Positions 12,162-23,600 of a stretch of DNA of 64,000 nt are shown here, piece after piece (the first letter of the stretch is position 1; every line of letters starts with the position of its first letter). Position numbers and translations under genes: made by a program. Origin of the DNA: Sphaerolaimus hirsutus. Lineage: Eukaryota > Nematoda > Chromadorea > Monhysterida > Sphaerolaimidae. The DNA lies in NCBI GenBank assembly GCA_964036195.1, contig OZ038459.1, positions 4,833,206-4,897,205 of the forward strand, in the 5' to 3' direction. The notes under the pieces are model-generated. The model was not told the origin of the DNA. It saw only the letters and a list, made by a program, of their open reading frames with translations, and searched no databases.

Positions 12162-15100
12162 TTACAAAAGATTATAAAAATAATCCAGACCCTGACCCAA
12201 ATCCCAAATCGCCACTCCGACACCCATTTTCTTGGCTAGATCCAGTCGCAGAGCGAGCGACTGCAGACTGGGGTAGTAAATTGTGGCGTCCCTGTAAAGT
12301 GAATTTGTCATTTTGAGCGGGGATCGCTTAACTACCGTATTCCCTCGAAATACCCCCCCGCTAAAAATGGCCACTATGAATTTATAAACCCCCTTTTGAA
12401 ACACCCCCCTCGTTTAACCCCCTCAAAATTCTCACTCTGAAAAAATAAACCCCCGGGGGTATTTCGAAGAAATATGGTACCCTAGACACTGCTCAGCTTT
12501 GTGTCACAATGTTGCTACTACGATCTGAAGCCCCCCTCCTCCAATAGCCCAATTCTACGTAGGGTCAATTTTGAGCAATCTTTTGAGCAAATTTTTGTAC
12601 AAAATCGCTTATTTTTGCAATTGTATTGTCCATTTTTCCGTAATAATAATATGAGAAAATAAAATATGAGAAAAATGATTGAAAAACAATTACCTGAAAA
12701 TCAGAGCGCTTTTTTGACTTATATTTTCTACAGGGTTTTTTTCCAGAGATTAGATTTTATTTTGTTCTTTGAGAGATTTTCTGAGATTACTTTTCATTAC
12801 ATTTTTGGAAACACACCCATTTATGGGATACGCCATCCTGAACTCACCGCGTTTAATTATTTACAGAAATTATAAATCAAACGGCTCCCCAAAAAAGCTT
12901 CCCCAAAACTGAAGAAATAAACTCTTGCATCGAGCGCCCTACACGCCATTTGAAATTGGCTCAAAAAACTCACCCAGTCTTGAAATAATGCTCCAGCGCG
13001 TTCTTATTCCACACAATTGTCGGTTTCCATTTATTCAACACCTCCAAATATACGCTTCCAATTATTGCCTGGGGTCTATTCCAAAATGGAGAAGTTTAAA
13101 AGACAATTTTAAAATTAGAAATCGAAAGTCAAAAGAAGAAAAATGGATTTAAAAAAGTAAATATTGGAAAGTTAATTTTAACTTCACAAAGTAAACTTCT
13201 AACTTATCTTCTTACTTTAACCTTTTCTTACTTGAAGAGTTTCGTTCCATAAGTGCATATCTCCACCAATTTTAATTTTTCAAATTCGCATTTTGAAGTT
13301 TAGCGGTGGCCCGACAGAGCCATGTTTGAGTGACAGAGCTTGCCACGCACTTTTCAGATATTTACCTGAGACTATTGCCTACATTTTTTGTATAAATGAT
13401 TTTTTTTTGCCGTACAGTCTATGTGGAGTTATGTCCAGATTTGTCGGGCCATTTTTTTCAGGAACAAAATGGACAATCTGCAATTAAAACTAAAACGACT
13501 TATGAATGGTGCGACCCTGCGACCTAGAAAAAACCAACTGCACCATTGAATAGCCTGTCTCGAAAAGTACCCCGACCTCAATTTTTAGACTTATACGTAC
13601 ATACGTATCCAAATTATAGCTCTGGACATGTTTGGAAATGCACGGATGCACTTTTGGAATGAAACTCCCATTTTGTATGGGAGTTCTGACCAGCTCTTCA
13701 GGAGCACGGACGCACTTTTGGAACGAAACTTTTTTTTTGGAGATATGCATTTTCGAAGTGGTAATTCCGGTGGCCCAAGATGGATAAACGCACTTTCGAT
13801 GTGAAAATTTCGTTTTTCTTGGTGGAGATACACACTTTTGGATGTGAAATCATGCTTTTTCTAAAAATCGGTACCAATGTATCTCCGGAACGAAATGGAC
13901 TCTGACACTAATTTTTTTCTAAAATGTACAAACATATACGTGGACGTCGAATCCACGCTCAACTCGATTTTTGTGATTTTGGCGCTTACGCACTTATGGA
14001 AGGAAACTCTTCACTTACTTTACATTTGTCTTTTAATTTCACAAAATTTTCTCTTCACTTTTTCGAGTTCTCATTTCACTCATCACTTCCAATTTTTTCC
14101 TTCTCACTACCCAGTCGCATTTAACCTTCCACTCTCACTTCAAAACACTCTCTCAACTCCTCCAAATTGGAACAGACACCTGGGGCAAGTTGTGCGCCTG
14201 TTGTTGCGAGGGGGCGGCGCCCTGGCGCGTGTACTGGTAGCCGTAGAAGTTGATGCCTAACAGCAGCTTGGACTTGAGCTGGGGGCCCGCCGCGCGCACC
14301 AGGTAGTCCAGGCACCGCTGCACCCAGTCCAGGGGCGCTAGGGGACCCCATTTTCTACGGGGGGTTATTTGAGGGTTTATGGTAGTCTAATGTGTGACAC
14401 GTTGGAAAAGTGTGACATTTTACTGCACAGCGATTAGAGAACGGACTTGCAGAAGGTGCGAATGCAAAATGTCAATATTTCCGTAAAAATGATTCCTTTT
14501 TTATTTCGATTGGCATTTCACGTGAGATTTGACACTCAACAGATATTAACTTGACTTGAAACTTGACTGTACAGGGACCGCCCCCCGCTTCAAATGGAAA
14601 TTTCCCCGCCTTCAAACCCTCCCAAAACTCCAACCTTCAAAAAAAACCCTGACCCACCCCCTATCCTGATAATCATATAACATCACGTGGAAATAGTCCA
14701 CGTACGGCAGCAGTCTAGCCAGATGCGCGGCGGTGAAAAGTCCCGTCTCTACATAGCCGCCACTGTTTGCCGCGTCGCCGCCGGGCATCAAGGGCGGCGG
14801 CACGGGCAGCACGAGCACCAGCCGCCGTGCCCGGAAGTGCTCCGACCAGGGGGCAGTCCCGAGCCCTGTAAAGTGGAATGTAAAGTGTCAAATACAAATG
14901 TAAAGTCAAATGTAAAGTAAAATGTCAATTGGGTATCCAAAAAATGTTTTTGTATCCAAATAGCCTCCAAATAGACTTTACAGTTGTTTTTGTATCAAAA
15001 AAAGATAAATATACAAAAACATAAGATTAGGGTACCAAAAATATATATTCTGATACACAATTGACACTCTACTTTACATTTGACACTTTGTATAACAATT

Positions 15101-18100
15101 GACACTTTACTTTGCATTTGACTTTACATTTGACAATTTTTTTAACACTTTACTTTACATTTGATACTTTGCATGACAATTGACATTTGACTTTACATTT
15201 GACACTTTGCATGACAATTGACATTTGACTTTACAGTTGACACTTTGCATGACAATTGACATTTGACTTTGCATTTTACTTTACATTTGACACATTACTT
15301 CACACTTTACAGGGCTTGGGACTGCCACCAGTTGATTATAAAGTCTTGCAGTTCTCTGCGTGGGGATTGAGGGGTGGTTTGACATGGTTTGGTTGGACAC
15401 GATAGCACACCTAGGCGAACTAGTCGACGCGGCGTCAACTGATGTCAGTCGGGAATTCAATTTTGCGTTTGAAAGTGTGTCGAAATCACCTTTTAGTAAT
15501 TTGAAAAACTAACTTGGTAATTCACTTGACATACATAAAATACACTTCACTTTTTCAAACTTCCAATACAAATTCAATTGACAATTGAAATCAACGGCGC
15601 GTCAACTATTGTGTGTAGGCACAATGGGGAAGAAACGTTCTGCCGTCACGGAACATATTCCCGAGGGCAAACGTTAAGCTAGACTAGTGACAACAATTGA
15701 TGCACGATGTTTACAAGGATTTGAAACCTCGGTCCTCATTCAAATTTGAAAACAGCACTTGAAAAGTGAACTTCAGTCCGAAAATTGCCATTGACCAACC
15801 TGGCCACGTGGCCCTGCGACATGGACATGACCAGCATCCACAGTTCCACCACGGCGCCGGAAAATTCGTTTCTCTGAAATGTTGACAATTTAAAATTAAA
15901 TCAAAAGATCTAAAAGTCATAAAAATTCATAAAATCAAACTACACCCCACTTCAAAAGTTCGTGCGCGACGACTTTTTCGCATTTTGCAAATGGCGATTA
16001 TCGACGACTACATGCTAGGGGGCCGATATAGGTGTCAAAAAATAGCCCAGACATTTCTCTACCAACGTCTCAATTTTCAGCCCCATAGCTGTATCATGCC
16101 TCAGTTGAGAGCCCCTCAAAGAAATAGTGTGTGGACAAAAGTTCATGCGCCAGGAACAAAAGTTCACTTCCTGGGAGTGGTTGTTGATGGCCATAGCGAC
16201 TCAGCCACATGTGCCACCGTCAAGCCGAGCCAGTTTTTGAAGGAGCTTGTACAGATCAAAATATTGTTGTAGGGGACAAGGATCCTACCCCAAAGTCCAA
16301 TGCCATGGGTGTAAATCAGAGATACAACCGAAACGCAAAACTATCGTACTTTTTTCATCACAGGAAAAACTGATAAAATTGCTTGCGAGTCAGTTCACAG
16401 GACCTCTATCCAGACTTGCCACTTCAGGGAGCATGTGGAATTCACTACGGACTGGCCTGAAACTGACTGGAACATGTATTTTTCCTGTGTTGAAAAAAGT
16501 ACGATATTTTTGCATTTCGGTTGTATCTCTGATTTACACCCATGGCATTGGACTTTGGGGTAGGATCCTTGTCCCCTACAACAATATTTTGATCTGTACA
16601 AGCTCCTTCAAAAACTGGCTCGGCTCGACGGTGGCACATGTGGCTGAGTCGCTATGGCCATCAACAACCACTCCCAGGAAGTGAACTTTTGTTCCTAGCG
16701 CATGAACTTTTGTTCGCACACTATTTCTTTGAGGGGCTCTCAACTGAGGCATGATACAGCTATGGGGCTGAAAATTGAGACGTTGGTAGAGAAATGTCTG
16801 GGCTATTTTTTGACACCTATATCAGCCTCCTAGCATGTAGTCATCATGAATCGCAATTTTAAAAAGGCAAAAAAATCGTCGCGCATGAACTTTTGAAGTG
16901 GGGTGTAGGTACTTACAGGACAATGAAGGTAAATACAAATCATGTATTTACGACGCAACGGGACAGTATGCTACCATATTTCGATAAATAAAGTCGCAAA
17001 TCCCATTACAAATAGTTATACGTGCAAAAACCACCTGCAAATAGTCTAGCAGCACATCGGCACACCGGTCCTGTTCCCCTTGGTCGCCGAAAAAGCGTAT
17101 AAACTCTACCGCGGGCCACTTTTCGAATAAAAGCCGCGGCACGATTTTCACGTCGGGATTCTGCTTTCGAAGGCGCGACATCCAGCCTGCGGGAAAGTAA
17201 ATACCGTATTTCGTCGAAATACCCCCGTCAAAATGGCCACTATTAATTAATCACTCCCCCTCCCCACCCTCGAAATAAGTTTGGAATGATGTACATCATG
17301 TATACAATGTACATGGTGTATTTATTGCTGCCAGTTTATGTCGCAGCTACTAGTTATTTATACTAGTTTGTGTAGCGATGTAAGTCGATATGTCCAAATG
17401 TATAATATTTGGACAATTTAATAGGTGTCACTCCATGGCGCCACTGGCGTAGTCATTGGCTAAAAAACAGCAGTATGTCTGTATTGTACAGGTATATACA
17501 GCGATATGAACAGGAATTGAGTTCATTTTCACTGGCTTTGCGGCTTCGGAGACTGGTCATCCGAAAATATATGTTGCGTGAGGAGAAAATGCGCGCAAAA
17601 TTCCACTGATGTCCCACAAATACAACCAACCGTGGTCCACATCGTGGGTGCCAGTAATTTTGCAGGTAGTTGCCGGGCTGCCAGTTGACCGGTCGCCGGC
17701 GGGCGTCAACTGCAGCCACACGGGCGATATCAATTCGAACCTGTTCGCTTCTGATTCCGCCAGAGTGTAGCCTAAGTGTAGGGGCGGTTAAAAAGTGATT
17801 TTAGTGTCCCGATTTAAAAAATCGACTTTATTTCAAAGGAAAAAAAAACGATTTTTCTTCTTGATTAAAATTTAACCTACTATTCTATACTCATCGTTCA
17901 CACATTTACACAGTTACATTTACACATACACATTTACGCATTTAAGTTTAGGTACACATTTATATTTACACTTACACATTTACATTTACACATTTACATC
18001 TACATTATTTACATAATTACACATTTTTAGTAGCGACTCACAAGATATTTTACATTTTTTTTTGCACGAAGCGCGCAATTTCACAAATTTCAAAAACAAC

Positions 18101-18982
18101 CCAAAAACAAATAAAATTTTTCCACCAAAAACAAATCCACACCCACCTTTATTATGCCAGGGCGTGACGTATCCCAGCGCGGTATTGGGAAACTGTTTGT
18201 CTCCCCCAGCGTCCAGCCGATCGTGATTGCGCACAATCTCTGACCAAGTGACGGTGTTCGCGCCCGCGCCAAGCTCCGCCCCGTGAGTTGACGGCTGGCA
18301 ATGTGAAAAGTGTAGAGTCGTTGAAAGTGCTGAACTTTTTTCAAAGTAAACGTAGAGTATTTTTTTTTTTACTCACCACTGAGTACTGAAAACGTGAAGT
18401 AAAAACTTTTTACTTTTACACTGCGTAAAACGTGAGTAAAATACTTTTTTTCTGTGTAAACGTAAAGCGGAGTATGTTTTCTCACAGAAAACATGATAGC
18501 TAGTATTTTTCTCATAGAAAACGCGGTTCTTGTACAAATGTAAAGTGCCGATATTTTAACTAGCCCTACATTTTACCCGGATTTTGGCACCAGAAATGCA
18601 AATATTTACTCCAACATTTTACATGGCACTTGTCGCCAGTTTTTCAGCCACTTTCACCTTGGATACGGGAAACGACAATGTTTACGAAGACTTTTTGGAA
18701 CTGAGTATAGCACTTCCAAAACCCAAAGTTTTGGCGCCCAAAAACAAAAGCAGACAACACACGGCCAACCTGCTTTGCATTACCCGCAGCCGGGGTCTTT
18801 ACATTTTTGCTGGCAGCTTGCCCAGAAACTTCCTTCCCTCCGCCAGCGGTCGCGCCAGCTTTCTTGGCGGCACTTGGCTTCTTGCCAGCAACTTTTCCAC
18901 CCCTGTCGCTCTTCGACAAGGTTGCAATGGACACTAAGGGCATGCTGACGCACAGGTACAGGAGTACGTAACTCGTGTACAT
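12162..18982 (-). CDS. CHID1: CHID1-like chitinase domain-containing protein (coding exon interrupted by a transposon)
   Basis: Secreted or lysosomal GH18-fold protein of the CHID1 (stabilin-1-interacting chitinase-like) family. Exons on the minus strand: 18982-18770, 18294-18147, 17771-17631, 17186-17035, 15873-15800, 15355-15328 joined to 14845-14658, 14354-14180, 13068-12974 and 12291-12162, giving 447 residues (human about 393). Every intron is GT-AG and phases agree, except at the transposon that splits the sixth exon. The first exon encodes a signal peptide followed by TLSKSD, as in human CHID1. Conserved blocks in order are [65 protein letters not shown] and [11 protein letters not shown]. 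The canonical chitinase DxxDxDxE motif is not visible; only the E of VVELW is kept, as in human CHID1, so catalysis is doubtful. An upstream in-frame Met at 19030 would add 16 residues ahead of the signal peptide. The identification is firm; intactness depends on how the element at 14851-15327 is handled. Confidence 0.85.
12335..12477. mobile_element. TA-flanked CCGTATT element in CHID1 intron 8
   Basis: A 143-bp copy between TA dinucleotides, 43 bp upstream of the CHID1 last exon. Confidence 0.75.
14851..15327. mobile_element. CCWGG-family TIR element inside a CHID1 coding exon
   Basis: A 477-bp non-autonomous element. The left end starts GGGCAGTCCCGAGCCCTG and the right end finishes CAGGGCTTGGGACTGCCA. 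Flanks are CCAGG (14846-14850) and CCAGT (15328-15332), a 5-bp target duplication with one change. The interior is made of variants of TTTGACATTTGACTTTACAT and TGTAAAGT. On the gene strand the ends carry GTAAAG and CTTTACAG, which look like a splice donor and acceptor. Removing 482 bp exactly rejoins the CHID1 codons for INW and SEHF. Confidence 0.85.
15940..16908. mobile_element. Long foldback element in CHID1 intron 4
   Basis: A 969-bp near-perfect inverted repeat. The arms run about 15940-16371 and 16478-16908 around a spacer of about 105 bp, with ends CTACACCCCACTTCAAAAGT and its inverse. A transcript in either direction would fold into a hairpin with a stem of about 430 bp. No 8-bp target duplication is visible. 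The ORFs inside are mirror images and not protein-like. Confidence 0.85.
18326..18560. repeat. GTAAAAGTACTTTT-motif repeat in CHID1 intron 1
   Basis: Shares GCTGAACTTTTTTCAAAGTA-like sequence with the left end of the 54334 element, followed by GTAAAACGTGAGTAAAATAC motifs. The right boundary is unclear. Confidence 0.5.
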
Positions 18983-20374
18983 GGTGCGCACCGTCGACGA
19001 ACCCATGGTGCTGTGCGAGCCGCTCGACACTTGGTTTTAGGGAACAGTGAGGCGGGTGCGAATGTCGCTAGTGGGCAAGTGACAAGAAAATGACAAGTTG
19101 TGACTAAAGTGGTAAGTGGTAAGTTACCTACCTATGTAAGATTACAGGTATTTTTATACACAAAAGTTTCAATATGCTTTTTCACAAGATGTTCTTGTCA
19201 CTTGCCCACTTGTCGACGCACCAGGGTGGAAATGAAAGAAAACATTGTAAATATGAAAGATAAGCAGACTAGATTAGAAGCCGGTCACCGAAGAAAAAAG
19301 GTGTTATAGTGATAGCATCCTTCAGAGTTTATAAATTTATTTTTCAAAATTTTATTATTCGTGTATTAAGCAATACTAACCCCGCAAATTGGCGACAATA
19401 TATACAAAAACATATTTATAATTTGGCATGCGCATTTTGTGTTTCTCGGTATATTTCCGGGATGAGTACAAAAATACAATGGCACGAGCCTGAGTGGTAA
19501 TATTTGCAGGTAATGTGAAAACAGAAACAAATTAATAATAGATTGATCTGCTTTGATTGAGTTGACAAATTTACCTAATTGGCAGCTCAATTCATTCGGG
19601 AAAACACACGCCTAGCCGATTAGCTGCCAATCAATTTGACATTTAATCGGACATAGTAATTTTCCGACGGAATGAATCGGGTTGTCAGATAAAACCTGTC
19701 TGGCCAGTTAAAAATCAAGTTTTTTATCAGTGAACCATCGAAATTATGGCCGTCAAATTTCCAATAAGAAAGTACTGTAAAAAATAGAAACCAATACAAC
19801 CCGAAACAATTGCAAACATCCTAAATACAAATAGTAGAAGGAGAAAAAATTTCTTGTATTATACCAGACTACCTAATTGCATCTCCAGTAGTATTCCATT
19901 AGTTCAAAAAATGTTGACAAACACGAAAATAACACACACATTTGAGCCAAGTTAAAACCACAAGTTAATTTGAACACAATTAATTAACTTGACAGTTGAC
20001 ATATTAATTTCCAGGCCGAAAGCACTTATTAATCTTTGTCTGCCACTTTTCGTCATTCTCTTATTATATTTCTGTCACCGACTACGGTAAACAATCGAAA
20101 ACATTTCAGATGTATCAATGGCGCTAATAACACTATTTGACTCGCGCGTCAACTGGTTTAGATCTCAATTCAGATTTTAGTTGACCGGTTTATGTCAAAG
20201 CACATGCCTAAAGAATGAATGTGCATTTGAACATGACACTGTGCTCAGTCAACTGAAATCCGAATTCACATCGAAACCAGTTGACACCCAGTTTCAACTA
20301 GTGTGCCTAGCGTCAACGCGGAAAGAGACGTAAAGGCACCATATATAATTTGAAGAAGAAAACTTAGTCGCCAC

Positions 20375-20464
20375 TAGGGATGGACAAAAAATTTCTTTTT
20401 AACGACCTGCCTTTAAAAAAGACATTTAAAAAAGACGGTTGAAAAAAGACATCGGTCATCCCTA
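20375..20464. mobile_element. 90-bp hAT-like MITE downstream of DNAJC3
   Basis: Ends TAGGGATGG and CCATCCCTA with perfect 8-bp duplications GTCGCCAC (20367-20374 and 20465-20472). The interior is made of TTAAAAAAGAC-like motifs. Confidence 0.85.
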
Positions 20465-20582
20465 GTCGCCACAATTCGCCACAAATCACAGTAACTGTTG
20501 TGCGTGAATAAATAAATACCACACTGGAAAAGAAAAACACGCAAAAAGCGGACGAAAAAAAACGCAACAAAAATTGCACAAA

Positions 20583-20588
20583 TTTATT
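20583..20588 (-). terminator. Polyadenylation signal AATAAA for DNAJC3
   Basis: On the minus strand AATAAA lies 34 nt past the DNAJC3 stop codon (TGA at 20625-20623), giving a very short 3' UTR. A 90-bp hAT-like element lies just beyond it. Confidence 0.7.
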
Positions 20589-20622
20589 TGAAAAACAAAA
20601 ACAGGTATCCGTATTCAACCAA

Positions 20623-23600
20623 TCAACCATAGTGAAACTTGAAACTGAACGGCCCGCCTCCAAATGGATTAAAATGAAATCCCCCCTGTTGAAAGGGGTG
20701 GCCTTGCTGAGCTTGCTGTTCAGCATCTAGGGGGTCCTCGCCGTTGTCGAATTTCTTACGTTTTTCTGCGTTGACAAAATATTTTGGGAAATTAAAATTG
20801 ACGCGACAAAATTCAAGCGTTGTGACCGAACGAAACTATGCTTTTTCGGATATTTCATTACTTTAGCTGAGTGCGGAAAAATATCTCCCTCGAATAATCC
20901 CCCACCCCCTCTTTGATGGGTGTGAAAGGTGTCACGTGCATAAAAAATTATTATATCAAGTCGACGGACCTTTCACCATACAATTCTACGTAATGAAACC
21001 GTCAAACTAAACGCGAAATTGATCATGCATTTTACTTAATATTCTGAGGGGGATAAGTCGAATAACTCCCCAATCAATAAGTCTAATAATAAGCCCATCC
21101 TAGAAATACCCCCACAAAATTTCCACTCTAAAATAATAAACCCCCTGGGGGTATTAAATAAAGTATTAACATAAATACGGTTCGTATAAAAAAATGCAAA
21201 AAACATTGTTGTTACCTGGATCTGATAAAACTTCTTTCGCGGCGGCGATATCGATAAACTTGGCCTCAGCTTTTTTCTTCTCATCGTCATCAGAGAAATT
21301 GTCCGGATGCCATTGTTGCGCCAATTTTCTGTACGCCTTGGTGATTTCCGTTTTCTTCGCGTTTCTGAAATGGTTTTATTTAATTTTAACAACCGCTTTA
21401 AAATTGGGTCCCAATGTCCAAGATGTTAAGCATGATACGTAACTGGCTCAATCCAGCACCCTTTTAAGTGTAAAGTCATAAAAGAAACGATTTTATTATT
21501 GGACTTTTGAGACTTTGCATGACAATTGCCAAATTTGTGGCATTTTACACTTGACTTAACACTTTACAGGGTGCGGCACTGGCACCCGATCGATAAAAAG
21601 ACGATATTTACGTAAAATTCTATGCAAAACCACCAAAAAACTCTCACCCACCTCTTAAGGCCCAAAATCTTATAATAATCCCTCCTGCCAGCCTGTTTCT
21701 TCAACTTCTGCACCCTACTCACGCCCTCCCTCGCCCTACGATTTCCTTCATCCGTCTGTAGGGCAGACTCAAAGTCGCGTAGGGCGGACTCGTAGTCCTC
21801 CTCGAGGAGGTGGGCCTCGGCGCGGTCGCACAGGGTGGCCGTGTTGTCGGGTTCTAGTTCTAGGACTGCGGAACAGATGGCTAATGCCTCGGCTGAGTGG
21901 CCCGCCTGGGTGTGGGGGGATATATGGGCGTACCGGTACCGTAAAGTTGAGGGTTTACCGTAGCGTACCGGAAAGTTAACCGGAGTTTTCTAAATTTACG
22001 GTACCGTTGAAGGCTTTCCAAAGCGTACCGTTCGTCACGCTGAGCAAAAAGCTAGTAATATAATATTAATGTTTTGAAGCATCAATTGAAACACCATAGT
22101 GTAAGCATTTGTAAGCAGGCTTTTATGGTTACAATCATCATCAGTAAATTTTCTACTCGCCCATCTAGTTGAAAGAATCACACTAGACATTTATACACAT
22201 TTCATTTACCCATCGCATCTGCTGTGCATTCTGTCGGAATTAGGGTTGGAAAAAAAACGTTTTTTTTTAAATCGATGTTTTTTTTATAAAAAAAACGTTT
22301 TTTTTTTTATTAAAAAAACGTTTTTTTTAATAAAAAACGTTTTTTTTAAAAGCTCCCAGATATAACCTTGTGTCAACATATATAGGTATATCAGACAGTG
22401 GCAATACTCTGTGATGTTATATATGACCATATAATGTCTGTGGAGCCATGGGATAGCATTATAAGTGGTGATTTGTGTCAAAAATATCCATTTTTCGTCA
22501 ACATATCGTTCGTATATCGCCTTATAGTCGAATGTTCGTGACTTCAGGTAAAGTTTGGCATGGAATAGTGATCAAACAAGGTTATAAAACGAGGTTGTTA
22601 CTTTGGGAGTGAAGTTACACACTGTGGAGGTACATGGAAGCACATTACCTCAATATTATATACTACAGCAACATATGACGGCTTATTAACCCATGGTAGC
22701 ATATATAAATGGATACTTTGATACAAAAAACGCCATAAAACCAATGAAAACAACCACCAATGTCAATTTGTGTGTGAAATTGCGCGCTTGCGCGCAAAAA
22801 TTTTGCAAAATACCTAGTGCTTAGTACTAAAAATTTCGGTCGATGTTTTTTTTTTAAAAAAAACATTTCGGACGTCATGTTTTTTTTTTTTAAAAACATT
22901 TCGGACGTCATGTGGGGAAACCGCCGCACACTGGGGAAACCGCCGCACTAAATTCTTGCCAAAAAGTAACAACAAACAAAAACAACTCAGGAATCTCCTA
23001 GATTTTGACCCTCCGGGGGGTTGGATAGATAGCTGAGCGGCCTTCGGGATAGATATATATTTAGCTGGGCGGTTGTGGGGGGGGGGTGGTAACCCCCTAT
23101 TGGAGACCCCTTCAACAACTCACATTAACTTGACATCTGCAAGCGGTTTTATCCAGCTCGTGTCTCAATCTGGGCTGTTTCGGTTCGGTTTTCAACGCGG
23201 CTTGCCACCGTTCTATGCAGTCGCCCCATTCTTCCTGTGCGGACGCCTCTTGCATGGATTTGATTTGTTTGTCCAACTTTTTCACCTTTTTGTAGTGAGC
23301 GAAGCATTCTTTGTGGTCGGGATCCAGTTTCAGGCACTCGCGGATTTGACTGCGAATGGTGAGATATTTGATTAACTATATCCGGGATTTTGATGGCAAA
23401 AATGGCGGTTCAATTCAGTATATGGGCTTTTACAAAGGGTAGTAGTGTGGTTCAACGGGATTGACTTTTCGGGATCGGGGCCGGGATTGTGATTTTAAGA
23501 TTTTGGGATCGGGATTGGAGTTTCGGAATCGGGACCGCTGAATCCCGGACAGTTTCGGGATTCGGGATCGGGACCCGTTTGAACCCTAATCGGGATTGGT

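Noticed and set aside
14658..15355. Ordinary GT-AG splicing of the CHID1 element using sites in its ends
   Set aside because: All three donors before the first in-frame stop (at GTGGCA, GTCCCA and GTAAAG) joined to CTTTACAG leave one extra nucleotide, and the downstream CHID1 frame is lost. Direct joining of exon 5 to the acceptor also fails on phase.
16247..16684. 145-codon frame in the CHID1 intron 4 foldback
   Set aside because: The same sequence is open in mirror image on the other arm and crosses the hairpin loop; it is an artefact of the inverted repeat.
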